DNA of 64,000 bases, from NCBI GenBank assembly GCA_037783545.1, contig JBBELK010000024.1, positions 1,178,001 to 1,242,000 on the forward strand, in the 5' to 3' direction. The notes below the pieces were generated by a model. That model ran no database searches. It worked only from the letters and a program-made list of their open reading frames with translations, and was not told the origin of the DNA. The position numbers and the translations under genes are program-made. Shown here piece by piece: positions 10,237-23,600 of this stretch (the stretch's first letter is position 1; every line of letters starts with the position of its first letter). The DNA comes from Henricia sp. BOLD:AAB3569. Its lineage: Eukaryota; Echinodermata; Asteroidea; Spinulosida; Echinasteridae.

Positions 10237-10607
10237 TTAAAGGAGAAAGCATACCTAAGGAACAAAAGACATTATTGTTAAAGAACAATATGACCCACTG
10301 AAAAGCATCCACAAACTTCACAAAGAACACCATATGCAGCGATGCCTTATACTACGGGGGCTGCCATTGCAAAATTCTTTTGGCAGTACACACAAAATGT
10401 TGTACACAAAAACAACATTCTTTGCCCAAGTCTTGGACAAAATGGCAGCGCCCATAGGACAAGGCATCGCTGCAAATGCCATTCTTTGTGAAGTTTGTAT
10501 CTGCTTTTCAGTGGGTCGTATACATATTGTTCTTTGTTTAGCAATAATGTATTAATTGCACTCTTTTAGCACAATGTCTTATGTTTCTTGGGCATCTTCT
10601 CCTTTAA
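10237..10607. mobile_element. MITE family B, copy 1
   Basis: Near-complete foldback: ends TTAAAGGAGAA / TTCTCCTTTAA, with inverted inner blocks (GAACAATATGACCCACTGAA, AAACTTCACAAAGAA, GCAGCGATGCCTT). Shares ACAAAATGGCAGCGCCCATA with the copy at 58651. Confidence 0.8.
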
Positions 10608-11777
10608 TATGCATGGCCGTTACACCTCTGACCATCAATGACCAAAGTGACCAATTACATACATTCTTAGCAGGACACCCCAACATCAGCAGTCAAGGTT
10701 GTCATGAGTCTTTTGGAGGGCCACTGTGAGGCCATCCAGATGGATGGGGACATGCAGACAGGCATCCGTGAGGTCTACTCTCCGAGTTGAAAAAGAAGGA
10801 AAGAATTGAGAAGTTGAACATGGCTTCAGACCATGTGTGCAAAACATATGAGACAAGCTAACAAATTTCTACGCGTTTCTAAAAATTTTCTCATTCAAAA
10901 TTGTTTTTCCCCAATATCAAATCTGCACTCACTGATGCTTGATAAGTCATTTTAAAGACTACCTAATGTATTGGCACGAACTTATGTTGGAGTGGTCCCC
11001 GTCTGCCTGCCACAGTAGTAGCAAGAGCCCATGTTGGGGTGGGGTTTCCACAGTGATCCAGGTATGTAAAATCATCTGAGAGATTAAAATCCATTCTGTA
11101 AAAAGCAGTGCCGTTTTAGGGTGGTGTACTGCTGTGCTGAAATTGCCTTGCCTTGTAAAGCTCTCGCTTCAAACCCGTTAACTGGAAGGCAAACGGTTTC
11201 CCTCAGAGAAGCCCTTATGTCTTGAAAGTTCATGCCTACCACAGAGCTGACTAAAATCACTGGCTTATCGAACAACATGAATAAAACCGTATGCTACATG
11301 CATACAGGAAGTCGGAGTCAAATGCCTGACAAAGGAAGAGAAAAGTAATGGTAGACAGGGCTGCAAAATCCTGTGGGGAAAATGCTTTTTTTTAAAGCAA
11401 ATAACTTGAAGGGAAATGTATGCACTGGTGTTGTGCTCTACAAGTCTATGCCTATATAGGAGTAGAACAGACCCCTTGTTACAGTTTGTGTGACACGCAA
11501 TCTAATTATTTTGGAGAAAAAAGCAAATTAGATAATGTTGGAGTGATTTCGGTCGTTTCATTTTAAATACTCACTTGTTATTAGCCGTTAATTAAATTCC
11601 CCTTCAAAATTACTTTTAAAAAAGTCAAGAAGATTAAAAAAAGAAAATTATATCTACAGTAAAACAAATTTTAGGAAAAAAAATGTGAAAAAGGTAAAAT
11701 AGATATCTATTAATTAATACATGATTCAAGGTCAGTGTTATAGACGAATCCGGTTGCTAAAGAGTCCTTCCCTGCAC

Positions 11778-12090
11778 GTCCGCCATTACTGGGGGCCATC
11801 CACTGCCATGAACCTGGAACTCTGTGTTGTTGTTAAATCGAACAGCGCACAACGCGACCCCTTCGCTGGATCCTAGGCTGGATCCGAAATAGTGGCTATG
11901 GCTGTTGCTATGCTGTTGATATGGCCGGACAATGACAGTCCTAGCAACAGCCACAGCCAAAGCCACTAATTCGGATCCAGCCTTACAATTAATAAACGTG
12001 CAAAATTTTTCGAAGTGACTACATAATTTAATTATCATCAACACAAAACGCACAGTTCATGGCACTGGATGGCCCCCAGTTATGGCAGAC
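11778..12090. mobile_element. Nested MITEs
   Basis: The outer arms GTCCGCCATTACTGGGGGCC (11778) and the complement ending 12090 pair over 36 bases (GCCATCCACTGCCATGAAC). Inside, 11875-11983 is a separate foldback with ends AGGCTGGATCCGAA / TTCGGATCCAGCCT and a palindromic AGTGGCTATGGCTGTTGCT arm. A younger element inserted into an older one. Confidence 0.75.
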
Positions 12091-12302
12091 GTACAGAGAA
12101 GAGGACTTCAGCTCTCGGATTGGTGTATAGGACAGCGACCCCCTCACATCTTTTCAAAGGCAGCATTAAAATGGCAGCAATCTAAAACGTACAATGTGGT
12201 GAATGATTGGTTCAATCAGAAAAATAACGTCAGGAGAATTTCATGCTATATTATTCTTATTTGCCCTCATATTCGTTTGATACCATTCTGCCTTGCCAAA
12301 TG

Positions 12303-12658
12303 TTAAAGGAGCGTGTTCAGATTTTTGTAGCGAATGGATTTTGTTTTATCCTAAGAATCATATAAAATACCTCCCCAAAATACTATCCATGGGAAGAAAA
12401 CAGAAAATTTTCCATCTCCAATTTGGATACATGTGGAAGCAAGAAGGTTGGTGTGATCACTGCACTGCTTTATGGAATAGATAAATTAGTTTACTAAATT
12501 TCGGTGGATTTTTTATATCGCTGGAAATATACAGATTGAGAGCGGGAAATTTCAGAATGGTAATGAGAAAATTACGACACATGATATGGTATCAAAATCT
12601 CAACACCCATGGGAAAAATGGGAGGCTTAAAAATTGTCATCTGGTCACGCTCCTTTAA
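12303..12658. mobile_element. MITE family A, copy 2 (best-preserved ends)
   Basis: Ends TTAAAGGAGCGTGTTCAGAT and ATCTGGTCACGCTCCTTTAA are about 20-bp inverted repeats. The TTAA at both tips could be the target duplication. 356 bases, non-coding. Confidence 0.8.
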
Positions 12659-12800
12659 GACAAATTTTAAACAAATTCAGCATGGTTGTTGCACCATGTT
12701 ATAACTTTGTGGCTTGACGAATTGAATTGAGCACAACACTGTGCTATTGACGTTTTGAACAACAATGGTATGACACTGTTACTGAACTGTAGTGCTGAAT

Positions 12801-13234
12801 ATGCGTTCAAAGTGGAATCAAAGAGCGTGTTCACACATGTGAACACAACTAGTCGCGCATTACGTACGCATTGTGGACGTTTCTTTGTATTCGTGCACTT
12901 AAGAGAATTGGTCGGAAAATCATTGTTTTCTCCAAATTCTTCCCTCATCCACCCCAATTTTTTCCTAATCCATGTTTCTAAACTTTACTCCTGAACCCTA
13001 ACTCTTTTTTTTAACACTCCACCCCCACCCTAACCCCTTTTCCCAAGTTTGGTCAACCTGACTGTGGACTTGAGCGAACGAGTGCAAGTCCACAATCCGT
13101 CACTTTTTCCCGCAAATTGTGGACTTGAATGGGTTTCGAGTCCACACCACGTACGCAAGGTGCGTACACACGTGAACACACATGACCATTCACGACTGGT
13201 CACCACCGAGTCAACTTTGAAATTTGCGTTCACA
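12801..13234. mobile_element. MITE family C, copy 1
   Basis: The outer ends (ATGCGTTCAAAGT / ACTTTGAAATTTGCGTTCAC) are imperfect inverted repeats, and GTGTTCACACATGTGAACAC, TACGTACGCATTGTGGAC recur inverted near 13140-13180. The TCCACAATCC / GTGGACTTG core forms a further hairpin at 13068-13126. Confidence 0.6.
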
Positions 13235-13360
13235 GATACGGTGGCGAGGCGCGACTATCTACATTCATAGTCGTGACTGATTCTTGACCGAGAGACACAC
13301 ATTTTGAGTGACTCTGCCACCTTATGAAACCAGCGTTAATCATAACTTGGGTACTTTGAA

Positions 13361-13599
13361 ATGCGTTCACACTTAGTCATGATGCAGAGATGCCAACATT
13401 GCAATTTGAATGAGAGTAATTTGCCACGGGGCACCCGCTTTGGACACAAAATGTTATAACTTACAACCCGAGCCCTATTTAAACCCCACATTTGAAGCCA
13501 TACATTCTAGAATTATGGCTGAAACAATTGTACAAACTACGCCTAAATCGTAGATGTTGGCATCTCCGATGACCGAGTTAAGGGTCAAGTGTGAACACA
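13361..13599. mobile_element. MITE family C relative
   Basis: Ends ATGCGTTCACACTTAGTCAT / complement GTGTTCACACTTGACCC, with an inner inverted pair AGAGATGCCAACAT and GATGTTGGCATCTC. It shares the GCGTTCACA end word with 12801-13234. Confidence 0.6.
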
Positions 13600-14441
13600 T
13601 AAGTGTGCCCGAGAGTAAACTATGTTATCTTAAGCTTTTAAAAATCTTCACACGGTTGCCTGGGCATCACCAATAAAAAATTTAAAAATATTGAAAGTGA
13701 TTTGAATTGTTGATGCATGTTATCTTCGGTGAAGACAGTGTAACTGTTCTTAAGTGAATTACCAAAACCTCGCATAAAAGGCCATAATTCACGGTTCCAT
13801 AATTGTGCACATATTTAAACAGCATGTTTTACACGCTATTTTTGTGAAACCCAGTTTAAAAAGCTTTGCTTTTGGCAAATGAAATAAAGATAAAGGCAAA
13901 TATGTATTTAAAAATATTCAAAGGATATAATATACACATTCGGGAGAGGTCTACTTTACTAAAAAAAGTTTCAAGCAGCCTTTTAACATTAAAAACTGTT
14001 AATATCGGCGTTGATATTAAATTTCTCTATCAACACGGTCAATTAAAAGAACTGGTGACATTTATGCATTCACCTAAAAATAGTATATTCCAGATTCAAC
14101 TGGGATTAAAATATACTCATTATATGGAGACGACCTTTTCAAGATCAGACAATATACTACTGGGGAGAAAACATTGACATTATATTCAGTATTAAGAGTT
14201 ATAGGTGATGGACAAAAGCCGTCACCTACGAGGTTAAAATGTACACGTTTGGACAATTTTGGTCAAAATCGTTCCATAAAAATATACTGTATGGGGGGGG
14301 TACTGTGGTTATTCAAAATCCCTATTACGCACACAAAACAGACAGTTCCTCAAATCAGTCTGCTGCCCGTGTAACATGTAACCAACGCATGGTACCAGAC
14401 TGGACCTGGTGCCACTTTGGATATGCTATGACCAGCATGCA

Positions 14442-14689
14442 CTATGCGTTCAGGTCAAAGACCTCGGCATGCAGTGCTGGGAACTGAAAGCCGGGTGACT
14501 TAATCTTGAGCTCCATCAGACGACGGATGTGCTCCGGGCCTATTTCTCGCAGCTTTGGGATGGTAGTCAGGAGACGCGCAAAGAGACCTTGCTCATTGGG
14601 ATGATTCTGCGACACTTCGTAGTGGAGCGCATGCAGTAGTTCCAACTGGAGTTGTTTGACCTTATCTCGGTTCTTAAGACCCGGCCGAT
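14442..14689 (-). CDS. Nuclear receptor last exon: helices 9-12 and stop
   Basis: The acceptor is TTTTAACTAG|AT. The exon encodes [39 protein letters not shown] and [13 protein letters not shown], then helix 12 [12 protein letters not shown] and a stop. The helix-12 core LHAEVF keeps the conserved Glu of the activation helix but has His where a second hydrophobic residue is usual. Unlike Rev-erb, an activation helix is present. Confidence 0.93.
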
Positions 14690-17600
14690 CTAGTTAAAAT
14701 CAAACAGAATCACATTAAACTATGCAATGAGTAATGCAAATTGAGTGAGATCAGGGTCCTTTTTCATAAAAGTTAAAAACATTCTCAAGTGGATTTAGGA
14801 ACAATAAAATCAAATTTGTCCTATCTTTATAAACATGAGTTAAGAATGTTTATTTAGGAATGTTTCTAAGTGGGCTTTATGAAATAGGACCCAGGTCACA
14901 GTTTCACAGCATTGCTTTCTCTGTGAAATAGCTGGAGGTTTAATAAACTGTTGAGGAGTGCAGGCAGCCAATTTTAGGCAACTGTCTGAGCCCAATTGCT
15001 GAAGACTTCTTAAAAATCTCCAACTCCTGAGATACAAAATATCTTGGATTGTCAAGTGAGAATTTCAGAGGGTTTTTTGATAGGTATGAAGTGGGGCGAA
15101 TGACAAATCTTTTAATAAATCTTCGACAAAATCCTGTTGAGTTGGCAAATCTGCTACAATAGACCTATGACATAATGACGTCACGCAATGTTTACCGCGG
15201 TGCATTATGGGTGAAATGTGGGGACAAAATCTCTGCATCGCTAGTTTGCACAATTATTGCAGGGCCATTTTCGCCGCCTTTTGAGACCTTAAAAGTTAAA
15301 ACCATAGTTCCGGCGTGGGCTTAAAACTCACGCAGACACAACTAAGTTGACACGAACCATTTTAGAAATTTACGATCTTTGTTTTTGCGGTTTTTTAGCC
15401 AGCGAAGCAGTTAGTAAAATTCACAAAGTTACGTGCATAATACGCTAGGCGCTATGCATGCAACGCACGCAAACTAGAGATGCATAGATTTCGTCCCCAC
15501 TTTTCACTCATAATGCACCACGGTAAACATTGTGTGACGTCATTACGTTTCAGGTCTATAAGGGAGATTTTGGGCAGGGCAATTTTGGGGCACCACAGTA
15601 ACTGAGGTGTCGAGGAGAAAAATAAAACATTTGACTTGACATTCATTGATGCTGAGCAGCACCCCCAGACAACGAACACTGACCAACGCCCTTTTCACCG
15701 CGTAAGGGCTCTGTTCAAAACTGTCACAGCCGTTATTGGTCGCTGATGCGATAGATATGCATGGTAAGTGAACGATGACACCAGTAGCCAGCGAATCATG
15801 TTTGGCATACCGGCAACTTTTTCAACTAATTTTGGAATGACTCGGCCTCACTTCTGAAGTGTTTTTAGAGGGAAAAATGGATTCTTTTTGTGCGGGCGGC
15901 CAAGTTTTGTGTCCGTGTAGCAATTTTTTTTTCGCGCGCTTTACGTTACCTTTAATGATTTTGTCCGGGCGGTGCGCCCGAAAAAAAACAGCTAATGGAG
16001 AAACCCCCCCCGAGAGAAACAAATAAAACATTTACCTGGTGACATGATAACAACAGCAGACAGCAAGGCATACTCGCTGTCATCCAGCAGCATGCGGTTG
16101 ACTCGCCGGGCAAAGTTAAACAGCAGATCAAACAGGTTCCCCAGGGGCATCTGGTGTGCGTCATTCAGGGAAAACTTGTCACCCGTTGTCCACCAGTAAA
16201 CCATGTTGGTCTTGGTATCGGCAACGGTGGAGAAACGTATTGTAGCCACCTACAAAAGGCCAAAAAAAGTCACTTGTATTGACTTCATATTTGCTAGACT
16301 GGTTCCCGTCCACATATTCCACACAGGAGAATATAAGGACAGGTAAAGGGCGCATCATCTTGATCTGTAATTGGTCGTCTTTGCGCGTGCGCATTGTGTT
16401 TTTTTATATTTAAAAATTGGCCAAGCCCTTTGCTTTAGGCAATGTACTTTATTAACATAATTGGATATGTTCGACACGCACGGCCAAGTTACAAATGTCA
16501 ATGCAAAATCTGCGCACTTACTAAAAAATAATAAATAATAATAACCACGTGACGGGCAGAATTCTGCCCGTCATGGCTGCCCTTTACCGATCCCTATATT
16601 TTCGCAATAAGCGAACCAATCTATAGGGATCGGGAACCAATCTACATATTTGCATGAGCCACAGATCCAAATTTTTCTTCGTGATTATGTTCAACCTTTT
16701 TTGTTTTGGAGAAATTGTAATTATTACATTTATGTAGCGCACATTCCGTATGGATATGTTCAAGTGCGCTGCACATTATAATGATTTTTTATGAAGCTAA
16801 GTGTCTTCCACTTAAACATCAAGATACATGGAAGGTGGCGCCATTGACAGCCGACGGCCAGAGACACCAGAAAATTCCCCTTACTCCTCATAAAAGAGTG
16901 CTCTGGGATCTTTGAAGTGCATTACACAACTCACTGGAAAAGTTACTTTTAAGTAAGAACCAAATGAATGTCAAACAAAACACGGTGGAATCAAGAGCAC
17001 ATTATGTGCAAAATGTATCGAGCCTGAAAAATATTAAATTACATGTATTGTAGCACAATCCAAATTATCAGCACAAACAAACAGAGTCATAAACACAATA
17101 TGTAATCATCCCCACAATAACATATTTATGTCCAGAAGGGGAAGAACAATCACAAGCAGCATTCAAACATTAAGGTTTTAAAATGCCATAAATCACAGAA
17201 GTGATATCAAAATTCATGTACGAGTATGTAAAATGCAATGACATCCACATTTTATCAATCAACTAGACGACTGTTGCCGGTTCATCAAAGTGTGGTTTGT
17301 GTCATGCAATGTCAATGCCATCTGACTATTAGCATTCCGCACTCTGCATTGTTCCATATTTGCTACCCGCTATTTTAACCAACCCGTGAACTGGTTCTTC
17401 GTTGTCCGGCGTGATTCCACTGAAGCATAAAATCCAGGGTGCCCGGGATTAAACTTCACATGCCGGAAGTGTGGAAAGTTATTCGGGTCACACGCATTGC
17501 ATTCTGTGCTGCGTGTTCTTCCGGTGCATCTGGCAAATGTTACACTGATGTGTTTCTACTATGAAAGACAATCGGTATTACACAGCATGGTCCAACTCGA

Positions 17601-20600
17601 GAGTTGATTAATCGTTCACGGTAGCGTACCCGGCATTACATGGAAAATTCATCACTCCATTCTGTTCCTACTGGGCCCGTGAACCGGTTCTACTTCGAGC
17701 TACACGGCATTAACCGGCAACCGCTTCTCAGTAGAAACACGAAATTTGCAACCCACCTCAAACAGGCCCGTCTTGATCAGCGTTATCTGGTCCTCGCGAT
17801 CAATGTGCTTGAAACCCGGGATCATCTTGGAGAAGTTGACAATGCGAGTGATCTGGCTGGTGAATTTGCTTGAGAAGAACTGCCACATCTTGCCGCTGTC
17901 GACCTTCTGGATCTGATCCGGCAGTTCCCGTGGCGGTTCCTTAGAGGTGGGGAAGCCAGGTGGTGGTGGGCATTTACTGCAGTCATGGTCGTACTTTGAT
18001 TTCAACTGAACAATGGAAGGTTGAAGAGAAAACAGTTTGGTCATTCTGCTCTACAACTACACTCAACAGATCTGGTAAGGTCTACACTTCAGTTCCTTTT
18101 GATACAATGCAATAATGTTCTTTTCAAAAGCTGTATTTCTCTGTTGGGCCATTACGAAACACACTGTTGCCATTGCAATCACAACCCTTCCGTTTTTAGG
18201 AGTGTCAAATTGCAAGATTTTTTTTTAAAACTTGGTAGTGATGAACTTGATATTAATCCTGGTCGATTCAGCAATTCACTTGGTATGTACCTGCTTCTGT
18301 GGCAGTTTCAAAGAGCTGCTTAAGCATGAAATGAGTTTTACTGTGCAGAATTCCACCCGACGTCCATGGTAAGCAAATGACCCCTAATGACCCCAGTCAT
18401 ACACTATTTCTGTCGCACAAGAATTACACAAGTAAACTTCTTCCACTAAGCAAGAGTTTTGTGCTTAGGTTTACATGCTTAAACACTTATATAACAGAAA
18501 TATCAAACCTGAATACCAATACTACTTGTTTTGGCATTATTGGGTATGCAAAATCTCCTAATACATGTAATTTGGCGGCTACGACTTTACCAACTTACCC
18601 TACTCATATTTGAATCATCTGGTCCCAAGAAGGGAAAGTACCTCTCTCGTAGAAATATAATCCTGCGGAAGGTGTAGAAGCAGGTGTCGTGGTAGGATTT
18701 GTTGACGCCGTCGATAATTTTGGTCAGTTTCTTCTTAAGCTCCGGAGTGAGTGGTTCCTCTGGGTTGAACCCCTCTAGTCTGAACTCCTGCAGAGCTTCC
18801 TCGCCAAGTTGGCAGTCCTGATCCGCTTCATCATCCATGGAGATGGTTCCTGGCTCTTCCTTAATGACGATCTTCTCTTTATTTGGAGTCGGCTGACGTT
18901 CTCCAGATGATGGGGACTGCAGGGGTGTAGTGAAACTCGGCGGTGGTGAGAGAGCCGAGAAATCTGGCGTAGAACACTCGGACTTGTGAGATCCCTTGGA
19001 GGTTTTGTTGGGTTCAGAGTGACCTTTTCCTGGGGACTGTCGCTTGACCGGGGGGTGTCTGTTGTGGTGGAAAGAGTCTGGTGAGTGCTGGGAAATGTGC
19101 TTGGGGGAGTGCATCTCTGCTTTGAGGTGCTGTTGTTGGGGCAAGAAGGCCGTTGCACTTAGAGGTACCTGCTGAGGATGGGCCGAGGAGCTGACTGGGA
19201 CAATGACGGGCCCAGCCGATGAGAGAAGGGGTGAGGGTGGCAGGTGCTGTCGACCAGGCATTGGGCTCCATCCTTGTGGCATTGGAAGCATGGAGGAGTG
19301 AGGGAGTAGTGAGGATTGAGGAGGCATGCCTTGTGGCAATTGTTGAGGGGCAAATCCACCAGGAAACTGGAAGAATTGGTTCCCTTGGCCTGAATGTAAT
19401 GGGAACGAACAGTGGCTGCCATCGTCAGACCGTAGCAGTGGCTCCGAGGTCCGACGATGTCCGGTATAAAACGCTTTCATATGAGAAGCGGCCAAGTCAG
19501 ACGTGCTGGCATGGATGTCGTTTCCCGGACTGGCCGATTTTGATCGATGTCTGGATGCCAAATCGGCATCCCGTCCCTCTCTACTCGTATTTGGCACAAC
19601 TAAGACAGTTGGGCTTGGTGGGATCATGTCCTTGGTGCTATTTGAATCGGGGCTACCCATATCCCGTGGAATGAGGATGACCGGTTGACCAGCAGCTAGC
19701 ATTTTATTGATGGTTTCCATGGGCAAGTCTCCCTCCCCGTAGTCACATTTGGAGCCCTCTCGTCCTATTAAGGACATTTTCTCAGTTATTTCTTTACTGA
19801 CTGACTGTGACATCCTTCGTTCCTCTTTGCTCGCCCTTATTGCAGCCTGCATGTACATTTGATTTGTGCTTGCCGAGTCTTCTTGCGATTTGGACAAGGA
19901 GACACTGGAGATGGTCGGTGATTGCTCCATTCCGTCCGATCCGTAACTTCTGCTTCCACTGCCGTTAACCGAGCCCTCGCTTGTGCCGGGAATCGAGGAC
20001 TGTCTGCCGACCGATCCAGGAGGTGACATGTCTAGACCTGATATAGAGGAGGTCTCGGACAGTGAATGCTCGCGGTCAGAGCCGCTGTGCTCCAGCTCTT
20101 GCTTGATGATGGTGGAGATAGACTGCGCATGACTGGCCATGGCGTGTCCAAGCTGTGATTCCATCATGGCTGCCATTGAAAACGAACTGTTCATGCTGTG
20201 ATACATAGCTGGGATACTGGTGGGTAGCATGTGACTTGGCGGGTGACCAGTGCTCATTGACTGACCGCCGTACTTGGACTGATTAAACAGTTCGGGATGG
20301 TTACCATAAAAACCAGCTGCCTGATGCACGGTGTTTTCACCAAAACTCCGCTGTTTGGCAATCGTTTCATGCATTTTCTCTATCATCCGTTTTGACCTTC
20401 TTCCCAATCTGGAGCCTAAGATCAGAATGGAAAATGTGAGGTTTTTGGTTAAACTCTCCCCACTCTTGTTTTTATCACTTTTGAAATACACAATACTGTC
20501 ATATAAAAACCATTATTTACATAATTTTAATCAATCATTTGTTGAGAAAACCTTACGAACAAAATACAAATGGTTCCAACTATCCAATGCAATTATACTG

Positions 20601-23600
20601 TCCAAAATCATTTAATAAGAAAATTAAAGATAAATTTATATAAATGCATGTCACCCTAATGTGAACAAAGCTAGGCCCCTGACTACAATGATGTTATGGC
20701 TCTGTCTTCTGCGCAGTACAGCCAGGGAACCAGTCTAAATATAGACCATTTTTCATTGTTTTCTCACAATTGCATACGTTGGTAACGTTGGCCAACAACA
20801 GGTACCCGGCTTTCCCTAGACGCGTGCACAAAAGCACTGAAACCAGTGGCGAACTTTAGCAACGTTTGCGTGTTTGGAACGCAGCCCAGATAAGGTGCAT
20901 AGCCAACTGACAATGTATACACAGGTTGGGCTTTATCACACACACACTCATCCTAAATCACACATGAAGATACCAATTTTTGTAGCTGTTTTCCAATCCC
21001 ATAATCTATCTTTAAAGCTCACCTTCCTTGGACATGCCGACGCTGAGGCATTTTTTCCATCGACACAGCTGGCACTGGTTGCGAGTGTACAGCGAAATGT
21101 CGCACTGCCCGTTATTGGAACAGGTGTAGGATTCATGCTGTGTGAGACTCCGTCTGAAGAATCCCTGTAAGACACACGGAGGAAAGGATGGAAACATTTA
21201 ATAATTGTGGGCAAAGACACAGCTTATCAAACATTTTGACTGATAATTTTTGTATCAATTCTTCACATGCTTTGCCTGTGTGGTTTTAAAACACTTTCCG
21301 GAACACAGAATATATGAACTTGCTCCAGACACGCAACACTGTACGTTGCATCTACTGCACCATATAAGCATATCACACTAACATATCCACTGTAATAAAA
21401 AAAACATGAAGCTGTGACATATGCCATATTTTTTTTCGCTTACATGGACAATCCCCCGCATCTTTTATGGAATTTCTTAAAGGGCCCCTGAAATGCTCAA
21501 TAACTTTATGCATAGTTTTTACTGCATATGAAGGATTACTTGTGTAGAAAGACAATACTACTGTTCATTTTGATGCCCCATGAATAAAAAGTGGCATTTT
21601 TCAACTTTGGAAATTTTTCACATAAACTCACAGAAAGAGGGCGCTGTTTGGGGCATGTCACTTTAAGAACACACAGCAGAAAAGCAAAGAAAAAAACATA
21701 AGACTTCAAACTGGAATTGTGGAAAAATGCTGCAGTTTCCAGCCTTACTTTTTTCATGGTTTGCAACAGGCAATATGTAAAACAAACCTAAACCGTAATA
21801 GGTTACAAAAGTTTCAGCAAGTTGGAGAAAATTGTGGAAACTTTTGTGCACAGTTGAATGAGATTTTCCTGTGTTTTCCTAATGTGACATCACCACTTTG
21901 CTCATGCATATGTAAATTTCATTAGCATAAAAATCAAAAACCTTGATTTTAACCCCCCAAACAACTTCCAAGTAGGGTTTTTATGATTGTAAATTAATGG
22001 ACTAGTTCCATAGAGCACAGATTTCATTGATAAAAACACCATTTCAGGGGCCCTTTAACAAAAAATCTCTCGTCATTTTATTATTTTTTTATCGGTTCTC
22101 TGTCAATTATTGTTAAGCACACAATTTTCTCAGCATCTCCGTGAAACTGCACTGAGAAAATCATTCACTGAACCCGTTATTCAAAGTTCAAGGTCTGAAG
22201 CGCATCATTTAGTAGAGTTCAACTGCCACAGACAGCGAGTTTTTATCCAGATGACTCTCTGAGTGGATTATGTTGGCTTGTGACCTGCATATGCTTTGTA
22301 ATCCCCACCATAGAAGGTTCAAAACACATGCCTGCCCAATGCACAGCTGGTGAATGCGTCCCAAGACTAATTGATGAATCCCTCGTGATGTGCCAGACTT
22401 ACATTGCTTCATCACACACAGCATAAAATTTTCATAACCTCCAAAAAATAAATCAACCTTTGAAATTTACAAACCTGCCATGTACAATTTATTCTGAAAT
22501 CATTTTTTCTGAAATAAGGCAACACGATTGAATATTCACGCAGAGTTCACGAGTGCTATGATTTATGAGTCATAAGTTACGATATTTCAACACGACAAAT
22601 ATTGATTTTTTTCTCTCTCAGGGAGTTAAAATACGACACTTGTGAGTTAAACTTTGCTTTGATAGGCTCTATTGATTGTTCAGAGGCTGTGAGCATGTCG
22701 TCTTGAATGTCTGTGGATTTCTTCCGCACACCAGAAGAAATAATGCATCTCATTATGACAGGCAAGGTTACTTGGAGGCAGAATGATGTAGACATGTCTG
22801 GAGATTGCTCTTTGTCGACAACAATTTTCATTCCACCTTTGTGGGTGAAGTACTTTTGGGCGTCATGAAGAAGTACATTTGTAAAAAATACATTAGAATT
22901 AAGCTATACAAAACAGGAAAGCTTTATGTACTAAATGTGTTCAAATTGAACAAAGTGGTTGATATGTAAAAATGTCATGAAAACCAAAAATAAAAGCCAT
23001 TTAGTGTATTTATTTTATTTTATTTTTCTCCAACATGTAATAATCGTGTTAATTTATTTGATTTGAGCAAGGTGGGGGCAGAATTTAGTTATTGTACGGA
23101 AAATCACCACTCAGCGTGATCCAAATCTGGTGAACACTGGATGAACATTTCAAAATTTCCTAAATTAATCAAAATAAAACCTCGAACAGTAAAGAAATGT
23201 CCATATTTTACAATCATATTACAAATATTAACAGAATAAATATGGCTGGGCACACTGTGCCATCACATTTTCAAGAAATAGTTGAAAATGCATGTACAAA
23301 TATTTAGTTTTTGTCAATTTTATTGATTGTCCGTCCCTCACGCATAAAAACAACCACTGCATAAAACTATAAAGTCAATTTCAATATGTGATAAACTGTG
23401 TCTGTGTATTAACATCAGTAGCAGGTAAACATACAGGTTCACTTTAGTTTTCATTCGTTGTATTGATCAAGGAAAGGCATTTGTCTCCTGATTTCCGTCT
23501 CTCACGTGAGGGACGGAATTGGATCCCGCTCCACTGCAATGTGGCAATGTGTGTCACTGCTGAGAAACAAATATTCTCATAAAAACTAAGAGGGGACAAA

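Larger units (their letters stand above)
6976..14441. other. Convergent 3' flank of both genes, incl. receptor 3' UTR
   Basis: No coding sequence supported. The receptor 3' UTR must begin at 14441 and run leftwards, but no single polyadenylation signal stands out. It contains the MITEs at 8194-8550, 10237-10607, 11778-12090, 12303-12658, 12801-13234 and 13361-13599, and two candidate regulatory motifs at 9243-9262 and 9584-9613. Confidence 0.6.

Noticed and set aside
19014-19674. Several 85-151 codon frames overlapping the receptor hinge
   Set aside because: Other-frame shadows of exon 4, which is the only frame continuous with the DNA- and ligand-binding domains.
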